9,406 nucleotides of DNA from assembly GCA_007129145.1 (NCBI GenBank), contig SKWC01000116.1:1-9406 (forward strand). Direction: 5' to 3'. The stretch's first letter is position 1. The number at the start of each line of letters is the position of its first letter. Source of the stretch: Rubritepida sp. (lineage in GTDB: Bacteria > Pseudomonadota > Alphaproteobacteria > Acetobacterales > Acetobacteraceae). A program made the position numbers and the translations under genes. Of this stretch, positions 1 to 5,322 are shown in pieces. The notes beneath the pieces were generated by a model. The model saw only the letters and a program-made list of their open reading frames with translations, was not told the DNA's origin and ran no database searches.

Positions 1-261
1 ATGCTGGCCCGTGCGGCCATGCTGGGGCTGAAATACGAGCTGCGCCGCGATGCCGATGTGGCGCTGGCGTTGGAGACGGTGACCACGGCAGCGGCGCACG
101 GCTGCGACTTCGCGGATTACGGGCTGGAAGTGGGCTGCCGCGCCGATCTGGTGGTGGTCGAGGCCGCGACGGTCGCGGAGGCGGTGGTCCAACGAAAAGC
201 GCCCGCCCTCGTGGTCTCGGGCGGGCGCGTCGTGGCGCGAAACGGCGTGCTGGAGGGCTGA
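1..261 (+). CDS. amidohydrolase family protein, C-terminal fragment (cytosine deaminase-like)
   Basis: Only the last 86 codons are in the window; the ATG at base 1 is probably an internal methionine and the gene begins upstream. The visible part looks like the C-terminal end of a metal-dependent amidohydrolase. It has a helical stretch, then DYGLEVGCRADLVVVEA (about residues 39-55), the usual turn in which a small beta-sandwich domain re-forms after the TIM barrel, followed by a VVSGGRVVARNG strand. This arrangement resembles CodA-type cytosine deaminases, which hydrolyse C-N bonds in cyclic compounds. The metal-binding and catalytic residues lie outside the window, so the substrate cannot be judged. 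The gene converges on petC with only 12 bp between stop codons, and its coding sequence contains the pet operon terminator. Family assignment is moderate; cytosine deaminase itself is a guess. Confidence 0.7.
   Translation: MLARAAMLGLKYELRRDADVALALETVTTAAAHGCDFADYGLEVGCRADLVVVEAATVAEAVVQRKAPALVVSGGRVVARNGVLEG
191..228 (-). terminator. intrinsic terminator of the petABC operon, inside the convergent coding sequence
   Basis: On the minus strand a perfect 10-bp GC stem (arms 219-228 and 199-208, loop 209-218) is followed directly by TTTTCGTT (198-191). This is the classical Rho-independent layout, placed 46 nt past the petC stop. It lies entirely within codons of the amidohydrolase gene on the other strand (the KAPALVVSGGR segment), so the sequence serves both purposes. 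The structure is read directly; termination activity is inferred. Confidence 0.75.
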
Positions 262-272
262 GCCCCTCCAGC
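249..272. terminator. stem-loop across the convergent stop codons
   Basis: A perfect 9-bp inverted repeat (249-257 with 264-272, six-base loop) fills the gap between the amidohydrolase and petC stop codons. The amidohydrolase TGA (259-261) lies in the loop and the petC stop begins two bases after the stem. Neither strand has a clean T-run next to it, so on its own it is a weak terminator. It may protect 3' ends of both mRNAs or pause polymerase before the stronger hairpin at 191-228. Confidence 0.5.
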
Positions 273-273
273 G

Positions 274-1032
274 TCAGTGCTTCACGTCGGCCCAGACCCT
301 GCGCTTGGTCGCGTAGACCAGGCCGCCCAGGATGGCGAGGAACAGCAGGACCTTCACGCCCATCTGGCGGCGGTCCTCCATATGGGGCTCGCCGGCCCAG
401 GCCAGGAAGGTGGTGACGTCGCGCGCCATCTGCGCGGCGGTGGCGCGGGTTCCGTCGGCGAATTCCAGCGCATCGTCGAACAGCACATTCGGCATCGCGA
501 TCTGATAGCCGCCGAAATAGTTGTTCCAGTGCATCCCGGGCATCAGCTCGATGCCGGCCGGCGGATCGCCGTAGCCCGTCAGCATGGCGTAGACGTAGTC
601 CGCCCCATGCTCGCGGGCACGGGTGATCAGCGACAGGTCCACCGGATAGGCGCCGTTGTTTGCCAACCGCGCCGCCTGCGCGTTCGGGAAGGCGGGGCGG
701 AAGCGGTCAGATAGGCGGGCGGGGCGCTCGAACATCTCGCCCTCGTCGTTCGGCCCGTCCACGACCATGAACTCGGCCGCGATGGCCTGCACCTGTTCCT
801 CGGAAAGGCCGATGTCGAGCAGGTTGCGGTAGGACAGCAGCCGCATGGAGTGGCAGGCGGCGCAGACCTCCTTGTAGACTTGGAAGCCGCGCTGCAGGGC
901 CGCCCGATCAAAGGTGCCGAACATGCCCTGGAAGCTGAAATTGCCCGATGGCGGGGCGGGACCGGCCGCGCCGAACGCGGGACCGGCCACCGTGACGGAC
1001 AGCGCGACGGCGATTGCCTTCAGGATGCGCAT
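274..1032 (-). CDS. petC: cytochrome c1 subunit of the bc1 complex
   Basis: Encodes 252 residues, the usual size for alphaproteobacterial cytochrome c1, which takes electrons from the Rieske centre and passes them to soluble or membrane cytochrome c in the periplasm. A Sec-type signal peptide covers residues 1-22 (cut near AFG-AA). The heme c site CAACH is at 57-61, the PNDEGEMFERPARLSDRF block lies near 94-111, and M180 in QIAMPNVL is the likely axial heme ligand. A C-terminal membrane anchor (about 225-241) is followed by basic residues. The ATG at 1032 was chosen because it gives the signal peptide directly and is preceded by GGAGAAGG (1042-1049) at 9-nt spacing; the frame stays open upstream to 1155, but that part lies inside petB. 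It sits 4 nt behind the petB stop as last gene of the operon, followed by two hairpins. Assignment is firm. Confidence 0.97.
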   Translation of the reverse strand: MRILKAIAVALSVTVAGPAFGAAGPAPPSGNFSFQGMFGTFDRAALQRGFQVYKEVCAACHSMRLLSYRNLLDIGLSEEQVQAIAAEFMVVDGPNDEGEMFERPARLSDRFRPAFPNAQAARLANNGAYPVDLSLITRAREHGADYVYAMLTGYGDPPAGIELMPGMHWNNYFGGYQIAMPNVLFDDALEFADGTRATAAQMARDVTTFLAWAGEPHMEDRRQMGVKVLLFLAILGGLVYATKRRVWADVKH

Positions 1033-1036
1033 GGGA

Positions 1037-2323
1037 TCAGGCCTTCTCCATCGGCTTGGCGGTGGCGGCGCCGGGGATGGGGCCGCCACCCATGGTGGCG
1101 CGGTGGCCGAGCACCGCCTGGGAAATGCTCTCGGGGAGCGGCAACGGACGCTCAAGCTTGCCCAGCGCCGGCAGCACCACCAGGAAGTAGGCGAAGTAGA
1201 TGATCGTGCTGATCTGCGCGATTGTCACATAAATGCCGTCCGCCGGCATCGCGCCCACCCAGGTCAGCACCAGGAAGTTCACGGTGAAGATCAGGAAGGA
1301 GATGCGCGCCAGCGGGCGGAAGCGCATGGACCGCACCTTGGAGGTGTCGAGCCAGGGCAGCACGAACAGCACGGCGATCGCGCCGAACATCAGGATAACG
1401 CCGCCGAGCTTGTCCGGCACCGCGCGCAGGATGGCGTAGAAGGCCAGGAAGTACCACTCGGGCACGATGTGCTCGGGCGTCACCAGCGGGTTGGCCGGGA
1501 TGAAGTTGTCGGCATGGCCCAGCGCGGTCGGGAAGAAGAAGATGAGCAGGGCGAACACGCCCAGATAGGCCACCACGCCCACGCTGTCCTTCGCCGTGTA
1601 GTAGGGGTGGAAGGGCAGCGTGTCCTGCGGGCCCTTGGGCTCGATGCCCAGCGGGTTGTTGGAACCCGTGATGTGCAGCGCGGCGACATGCAGGAACACC
1701 ACGCCCACGATCACGAAGGGCAGCAGAAAGTGCAGGCTGAAGAAGCGGTTGAGCGTCGGATTGTCCACGCTGAAGCCGCCCCAAAGATAGGTGACGATCT
1801 CCGGGCCAATGAAGGGGATGGCGCTGAACAGGTTGGTGATGACCGTGGCGCCCCAGAAGGACATCTGGCCCCAGGGCAGCACATAGCCCATAAAGGCGGT
1901 CGCCATCATCAGGATAAAGATCACGACGCCCAGGATCCACAAAAGCTCGCGCGGCGCCTTGTACGAACCGTAGTACATGCCGCGCCAGATGTGAATGAAC
2001 ACGATGGCGAAGAACAGATGCGCGCCGTTCATGTGCGCATAGCGCAGCAACCAACCGTATTCGACATCGCGCATTATGCGCTCGACACTGTCGAATGCGT
2101 AGTCGATGTGCGCGGTGTAGTGCATCGCCAAGAACACACCGGTGGCGATCATGACCATCAGGTTGATCATGGCCAAAGCGCCGAAGTTCCAGAAGTAATT
2201 GAAGTTACGGGGCGTGGGGAACGTCCCGTACTCCTTCTGGATCATCGTGAAGACGGGCAGACGCTGGTCCACCCACCGGATCACCGGGTTCTTGAACGAA
2301 CTGTCGTGCAGGCCAATGGCCAT
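1037..2323 (-). CDS. petB: cytochrome b subunit of the bc1 complex
   Basis: Encodes 428 residues of a full-length bc1-type cytochrome b with both the b and the subunit-IV-like halves, embedded in the inner membrane and holding the quinol-oxidising and quinone-reducing sites. The four heme-ligand histidines are visible at H97 and H111 (helix B) and H198 and H212 (helix D), in the spacing normal for the family. The Qo-site PEWY motif is at 288-291. Hydrophobic helices recur from about residue 46 to 385, ending in a Pro-rich polar tail. The ATG at 2323 has GAGGA about 8 nt upstream. It lies 63 nt behind petA, a gap that holds a strong stem-loop, and its last codons contain the ribosome-binding site of petC. 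No broken or missing motif was seen; assignment is firm. Confidence 0.98.
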   Translation of the reverse strand: MAIGLHDSSFKNPVIRWVDQRLPVFTMIQKEYGTFPTPRNFNYFWNFGALAMINLMVMIATGVFLAMHYTAHIDYAFDSVERIMRDVEYGWLLRYAHMNGAHLFFAIVFIHIWRGMYYGSYKAPRELLWILGVVIFILMMATAFMGYVLPWGQMSFWGATVITNLFSAIPFIGPEIVTYLWGGFSVDNPTLNRFFSLHFLLPFVIVGVVFLHVAALHITGSNNPLGIEPKGPQDTLPFHPYYTAKDSVGVVAYLGVFALLIFFFPTALGHADNFIPANPLVTPEHIVPEWYFLAFYAILRAVPDKLGGVILMFGAIAVLFVLPWLDTSKVRSMRFRPLARISFLIFTVNFLVLTWVGAMPADGIYVTIAQISTIIYFAYFLVVLPALGKLERPLPLPESISQAVLGHRATMGGGPIPGAATAKPMEKA

Positions 2324-2350
2324 GGTGCTCGTCCTCTGATGGGCGCGGCC

Positions 2351-2379
2351 CGGGCAGGCGGGACCATACCCGCCGCCCG
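2351..2379 (-). promoter_or_regulatory. intercistronic stem-loop between petA and petB
   Basis: Arms 2351-2362 and 2369-2379 pair over 11 bp with one bulged A (2356) and a six-base loop (2363-2368). The hairpin begins 8 bases after the petA stop on the transcribed strand and has no T-run behind it, so it is not a classical terminator. A role in mRNA processing or in setting the relative amounts of Rieske and cytochrome b mRNA is inferred only from its position. Confidence 0.5.
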
Positions 2380-2386
2380 GTCACCG

Positions 2387-2947
2387 TCAGCCGATGCGGA
2401 TGCTGGTGTCGGAGGTGAAGGTGTATTCCGGAACGTCAAGGTTCCGGGGCGCGGGCCCGCGCCGAATCCTTCCCGAAGTGTCATAGTGGCTGCCGTGGCA
2501 GGGGCAGAACCACCCGCCGAACTCGCCGCGCTGATCGGCGGGGCGCTGGCCGAGCGGCACGCAGCCCAGATGCGTGCAGATGCCCAGCACAACGAGCCAT
2601 TCCGGCCGCTGGACGCGATCGGCGTCCTCCTGCGGATCGGGTAGGTTGGGCACCGGCGCGCGGGCGGCCTCGATCTCGGCGGCGGTGCGGTGCCGCACAA
2701 AGACCGGCTTGCCCCGCCACATCACCGTGATCGCCATGCCCTCGGCGATCGGGTCGATATCCACATCCGTACTGGCCAGGGCCAGCACGTCCGCCGCGGG
2801 GGCGAGGGTGCGGATGAAGGGCCAAGCGATCGCACCGACCGTGACGACCGCGAAGGCGGTGGTCGTCAGCTTCAGGAAGTCCCGCTTGGTGACGTCGCCC
2901 GCCTTCGTCGGGCTTGTCGCGCCCATGGGCGCGGCCGAATCTGCCAT
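2387..2947 (-). CDS. petA: Rieske iron-sulfur subunit of the bc1 complex
   Basis: Encodes 186 residues, a normal length. The [2Fe-2S] ligands are in CTHLGC (C124, H126, C129) and CPCHGSHYD (C148, C150, H151); C129 and C148 are expected to form the stabilising disulfide, and Y155 and the PAP turn near 165-167 are also present. The N-terminus carries a Tat-type signal-anchor: TKRDFLKL at 20-27, then one membrane helix (about 29-47) that stays uncleaved in this family, leaving the cluster domain in the periplasm. The motif has Lys21-Arg22 instead of the usual twin arginine; the codons are AAG CGG. The ATG at 2947 is preceded by a GAGGTGGAG purine-rich stretch. It is first gene of petABC, 184 bp from the divergent hemF. 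It oxidises ubiquinol at Qo and hands the electron to cytochrome c1. Assignment is firm. Confidence 0.98.
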   Translation of the reverse strand: MADSAAPMGATSPTKAGDVTKRDFLKLTTTAFAVVTVGAIAWPFIRTLAPAADVLALASTDVDIDPIAEGMAITVMWRGKPVFVRHRTAAEIEAARAPVPNLPDPQEDADRVQRPEWLVVLGICTHLGCVPLGQRPADQRGEFGGWFCPCHGSHYDTSGRIRRGPAPRNLDVPEYTFTSDTSIRIG

Positions 2948-2960
2948 GACTCTCCACCTC

Positions 2961-2986
2961 GAAAAACCGCCCGGCTTCCGCCGGGC
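2961..2986 (-). promoter_or_regulatory. terminator-like hairpin in the petABC leader (candidate attenuator)
   Basis: On the minus strand a perfect 7-bp stem, GCCCGGC (2986-2980) with GCCGGGC (2975-2969), is closed by the loop GGAA, a stable GNRA tetraloop, and followed by GG and five Ts (2966-2962). The petA ribosome-binding site and ATG come immediately after. Because hemF runs the other way, the structure can act only on the pet transcript itself or on stray antisense reading. An attenuator or a 5' stability hairpin is inferred; the structure itself is plain in the sequence. Confidence 0.55.
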
Positions 2987-3045
2987 AACATCCGTGCGCA
3001 GATGGCCGCCAAGGCGGCCGGGCGCAAGCCTTTTCCGTGGCGAGG

Positions 3046-3074
3046 GCTATAGGCGCGGACTTCCCCCATGTCCA
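3046..3074 (-). promoter_or_regulatory. probable sigma-70 promoter of petABC
   Basis: Read on the minus strand, TGGACA (3074-3069) and TATAGC (3051-3046) are separated by exactly 17 nt, matching the housekeeping consensus at 5/6 and 4/6 positions. This is the best promoter seen in the 183-bp gap. A start near 3039 would give a leader of roughly 90 nt before petA, containing the two hairpins described here. Confidence 0.55.
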
Positions 3075-3089
3075 CCGCCGGTGCCAGCG

Positions 3090-3117
3090 TGCATGCTCGC
3101 GCCCATGGAAGCATGCA
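3090..3117 (+). promoter_or_regulatory. inverted repeat at the hemF ribosome-binding site
   Basis: TGCATGC (3090-3096) and its reverse complement GCATGCA (3111-3117) are 14 nt apart. The repeat unit GCATGC recurs at 20-bp spacing, about two DNA turns, and the right arm ends on the first base of the hemF Shine-Dalgarno. It could be a dimer operator or an RNA hairpin that hampers ribosome access. No FNR-type box was seen in the gap. Confidence 0.3.
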
Positions 3118-3123
3118 GGAAGG
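3117..3123 (+). promoter_or_regulatory. ribosome-binding site of hemF
   Basis: AGGAAGG lies 7 nt before the ATG at 3131. It settles the start: in-frame ATGs at 3068 and 3113 have no such site, and their extra residues do not resemble a HemF N-terminus. Confidence 0.75.
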
Positions 3124-3130
3124 CCCGCCC

Positions 3131-4009
3131 ATGACAGAACCGCTGCAACACCCGCTGGCCCCCGTCGCCGAGGCCTGGTTCGCCAGCCTGCGCGACCGCA
3201 TCTGCGCCGCCTTCGAGGCGATCGAGGACGAGTTGGCCGAGGGCCCGCATGCCGCGTTGCCGCCCGGCCGCTTCACCTTCACGCCCTGGCAGCGGCCCGA
3301 GGGCGGCGGCGGAACCATGGGGCTCATGCGCGGCCGGGTGCTGGAGAAGGTGGGGGTGAACGTCTCGACCGTGCATGGCGAGTTCAGCCCGGATTTCCGC
3401 AAGCAGATCCCGGGTGCCGAAGCCGATCCGCGCTTCCTGGCCACCGGCATCTCGCTGGTGGCGCATCCGCGTTCGCCCCGTGCGCCGACGGCGCATATGA
3501 ACACCCGCTTCATCGTGACCACCCGCGCCTGGTTCGGCGGCGGCGGCGACATCACGCCGATGGATGTGGGCAGCGCCGAGGCACGCCAGGACGCGGCCGA
3601 TTTCCACGCCGCCTACCAGCGCGCCTGCGACAAGCACGACCCAGAGTACTATGCCAAGTTCAAGAAATGGTGCGACGAATACTTCTATCTGCCGCATCGC
3701 GGCGAAACGCGGGGGCTGGGCGGCATCTTCTACGACTGGCTGGGCGACCGCACACCGGGGCAGGGCATCGAGCGGGACTTCGCCTTCACGAAGGATGTAG
3801 GCCTGGCGTTCCTGGAGGCCTATCCCGCCATCCTGCGCCGCCGCATGCATGAGCCCTGGACCGAGGCCGAGCGGCAGCACCAACTGCGCCGCCGCGGCCG
3901 GTATGTCGAGTTCAACCTGCTGCACGACCGCGGCACCATCTTCGGCCTGCGCACCGGCGGCAATGTCGAGGCGATCCTGATGTCCCTGCCGCCCGAGGCG
4001 GCCTGGTAA
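3131..4009 (+). CDS. hemF: oxygen-dependent coproporphyrinogen III oxidase, short C-terminus
   Basis: Encodes 292 residues of cytoplasmic HemF, which uses O2 to decarboxylate coproporphyrinogen III to protoporphyrinogen IX in heme synthesis. Family blocks are all present: GGGGTMGLMRGRVLEKVGVN (58-77), VHGEF (81-85), SLVAHPRSPRAPTAHMNTRF (108-127, with conserved H112 and H122), WFGGGGDITP (134-143), KKWCDEYFYLPHRGETRGLGGIFYD (178-202) and RRGRYVEFNLLHDRGTIFGLRTGG (254-277). It then stops right after AILMSLPPEAAW. E. coli HemF, as I recall it, continues for about 25 more residues ending in a RDW motif; no such stretch is readable after this stop in any frame. A 15-nt segment including the stop is repeated 27 nt later. 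Family assignment is firm; full activity of the short form is uncertain. It diverges from petABC. Confidence 0.95.
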   Translation: MTEPLQHPLAPVAEAWFASLRDRICAAFEAIEDELAEGPHAALPPGRFTFTPWQRPEGGGGTMGLMRGRVLEKVGVNVSTVHGEFSPDFRKQIPGAEADPRFLATGISLVAHPRSPRAPTAHMNTRFIVTTRAWFGGGGDITPMDVGSAEARQDAADFHAAYQRACDKHDPEYYAKFKKWCDEYFYLPHRGETRGLGGIFYDWLGDRTPGQGIERDFAFTKDVGLAFLEAYPAILRRRMHEPWTEAERQHQLRRRGRYVEFNLLHDRGTIFGLRTGGNVEAILMSLPPEAAW

Positions 4010-4036
4010 CGCCGATCGCCGGAGGCGGCCTGGTAA
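3990..4036 (+). repeat. imperfect 27-nt tandem duplication at the hemF stop
   Basis: The 15-nt string GAGGCGGCCTGGTAA, which encodes the last residues EAAW and the stop, occurs at 3995-4009 and again at 4022-4036. Four matching bases (3990-3993 with 4017-4020) precede each copy after one mismatch. Both copies are in the same frame (27 nt apart). It looks like a local duplication, perhaps linked to loss of the normal hemF 3' end. Confidence 0.7.
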
Positions 4037-4048
4037 GGCCACGGCGGG

Positions 4049-4089
4049 GCGGGGCCCCCTGCCGGCGTCAGCCCGCCAGGGGCCCCCGC
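4049..4089 (+). terminator. GC-rich stem-loop downstream of hemF
   Basis: Bases 4049-4058 pair with 4079-4089 over ten GC pairs with one bulged C (4083), and the stem extends by 4060-4061 with 4077-4078 past a bulged C (4059). It begins 40 nt after the hemF stop. No T-run follows, so it may be a U-less or Rho-assisted 3' end and not a standard intrinsic terminator. Confidence 0.35.
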
Positions 4090-4263
4090 GGGCGGCCGCG
4101 CATGTAGCGCCGCTCCGGACGGTAGCCCAGCCAGTGGCGCAGGCGGTTCATGAGGCGCGACGGGTGGAGGAAGACGAACATTGGAAGTCCGGTCCGGCGG
4201 GAGAAGCCGCCCTCTTGGCGGAGGCTTGCGGCAACACGATGGCATCGGACGGTAAAGGGAAGC

Positions 4264-4293
4264 TTGCCCGCGGATGCATGATCAAACATCATG
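4264..4293 (+). promoter_or_regulatory. candidate promoter with overlapping palindrome before the Bug gene
   Basis: TTGCCC (4264-4269) and CATCAT (4287-4292) are 17 nt apart, each 4/6 to the sigma-70 consensus; initiation near 4299 would leave a leader of about 20 nt. A perfect inverted repeat CATGAT-N5-ATCATG (4277-4293) covers the spacer and -10, and includes the T-N11-A pattern seen at many LysR-type sites. It is notably AT-richer than its surroundings. A regulator acting here is inferred. Confidence 0.35.
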
Positions 4294-4319
4294 GCTGCCA
4301 TCCAAAGGGAAGGAAGCCA

Positions 4320-5309
4320 ATGACCAAGCCAATCAACACCCGTCGTCGTTCGCTGCTCGCTGCCGGCCTGCTCACGCCGCTGGCCGCCCCGGCCATCGCC
4401 CAGTCGCCCTGGCCCAACCGCGCCGTGCGCGTCATCGTCCCCTGGCCGCCCGGCGGCAGCACCGACGTGCTGTGCCGCATCCTGTGCCAGCGCCTGGCCG
4501 AGGTCACCGGCCAGCCCTTCACGGTCGAGAACCGGTCGGGCGCCTCGGGCAACATCGGCGCCGATGCGATCGCGAAGGCCGAGCCCGACGGCTACACGAT
4601 GGGGCCGCTGACCGTGACCGCCTGGGCGATCCACATGTTCATGTGGGACGCGATGCCCTTCCATCCCGACCGCGACCTGCAGCCCATCTCGCTGCATTGG
4701 GAACTGCCGAACGTCTTCGCCGTGCCCGCCGCGCACAACCCCTCGACCACGGTCGCCGAGTTCATCGACTGGGCGAAGGCGCGGCCCAATGGCGTGACCT
4801 ACGGCTCGCCGGGGGTGGGGACCACGCCGCACATGACGGCCGCGCTGTTCGCGGACCGCGCGGGGCTGGACGCGACGCATGTTCCTTTCCGCGGCGCGGC
4901 GCAGACTATCCCGGCCATGCTCGCGGGCGATGTGAACTTCGCCATCGACAACCTGGCCAGCTACATCCCGGTGTTCCAGGACGGGCGGATGCGGCCGCTG
5001 GCGGTCAGCGGCGGCACGCGCCACCCGGCGCTGCCCAATGTGCCGACCATGGTCGAGGCCGGGGTGGAGAACTTCGTGGTCACCTCCTGGTGCGCCATGG
5101 GCTTCCCGGCCGGTGTGCCCGCCCCGATCGTCGCGCGTGCCAGCGAACTGGTGCAGCGCGCCCAGCAGGAGGAGGCGCTCCAGGAGCGGTTCCTGCGCAC
5201 CGGCGCCGTGGCCATCCACTCCTCGCCCGAAGGCGTGATGGAGCGCGCCCGCCGCGAGCGCCCGATGTGGCAGGAGATGGTGCAGCTTACCGGCGCCCGT
5301 CTGGGGTAG
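4320..5309 (+). CDS. tripartite tricarboxylate transporter substrate-binding protein (Bug/TctC family)
   Basis: Encodes 329 residues, normal for this family of periplasmic binding proteins that capture small carboxylates and related solutes. The N-terminus NTRRRSLLAAGLLTPLAAPAIAQ (6-28) is an export signal with a Tat-like RRRSLL core, probably cut after AIA. Family hallmarks follow: VRVIVPWPPGGSTDV (36-50), VENRSGASGNIGADAIAKAEPDGYT (69-93), YGSPGVGTTPHM (161-172), VPFRGAAQTIPAMLAGDVNFAIDNL (188-212) and LPNVPTMVEAG (238-248). The ATG at 4320 is preceded by AAGGGAAGGAAG and places the signal at the true N-terminus; an upstream ATG at 4134 does not. No TctA or TctB membrane genes are adjacent, so it is an orphan, common in Bug-rich genomes. 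A phosphatase-like gene follows after 13 nt. The ligand cannot be told from the sequence. Confidence 0.93.
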   Translation: MTKPINTRRRSLLAAGLLTPLAAPAIAQSPWPNRAVRVIVPWPPGGSTDVLCRILCQRLAEVTGQPFTVENRSGASGNIGADAIAKAEPDGYTMGPLTVTAWAIHMFMWDAMPFHPDRDLQPISLHWELPNVFAVPAAHNPSTTVAEFIDWAKARPNGVTYGSPGVGTTPHMTAALFADRAGLDATHVPFRGAAQTIPAMLAGDVNFAIDNLASYIPVFQDGRMRPLAVSGGTRHPALPNVPTMVEAGVENFVVTSWCAMGFPAGVPAPIVARASELVQRAQQEEALQERFLRTGAVAIHSSPEGVMERARRERPMWQEMVQLTGARLG

Positions 5310-5322
5310 TATCAGCGCGGGC

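Larger units (their letters stand above)
4010..4319. other. non-coding stretch between hemF and the binding-protein gene
   Basis: These 310 bases hold the second copy of the hemF-end repeat, a GC-rich stem-loop (4049-4089), and a candidate promoter with a palindrome just before the next gene. A 37-codon minus-strand frame (4181 to stop at 4068) has coding-like third positions (nearly all G or C) and could make a small basic peptide, but it has no visible ribosome-binding site. The + frame open from 4134 only extends the next gene upstream and shows no protein-like features. Confidence 0.5.

Noticed and set aside
1033..1155. Longer petC start
   Set aside because: It would lie inside petB and put Pro/Arg-rich residues before a clear signal peptide.
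914..2644. 576-codon open frame on the + strand across petB and petA
   Set aside because: Antisense to firmly identified genes; rich in His, Gln, Glu and Arg with no domain, the usual shadow of GC-rich coding DNA.
3004..3034. Hairpin 3004-3019 followed by TTTT (3031-3034) as a + strand terminator
   Set aside because: The T-run is 11 nt away from the stem, and no + strand gene lies upstream in this gap.
3048..3053. TATAGG as a -10 element for hemF
   Set aside because: No acceptable -35 at 16-18 nt on the + strand; the same bases fit better as the -10 of petA on the other strand.
3068..3130. Upstream in-frame starts for hemF (3068, 3113)
   Set aside because: No ribosome-binding site, and the extra residues are not HemF-like; AGGAAGG points to 3131.
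3047..4042. 331-codon minus-strand frame opposite hemF
   Set aside because: Antisense shadow of hemF with low-complexity composition.
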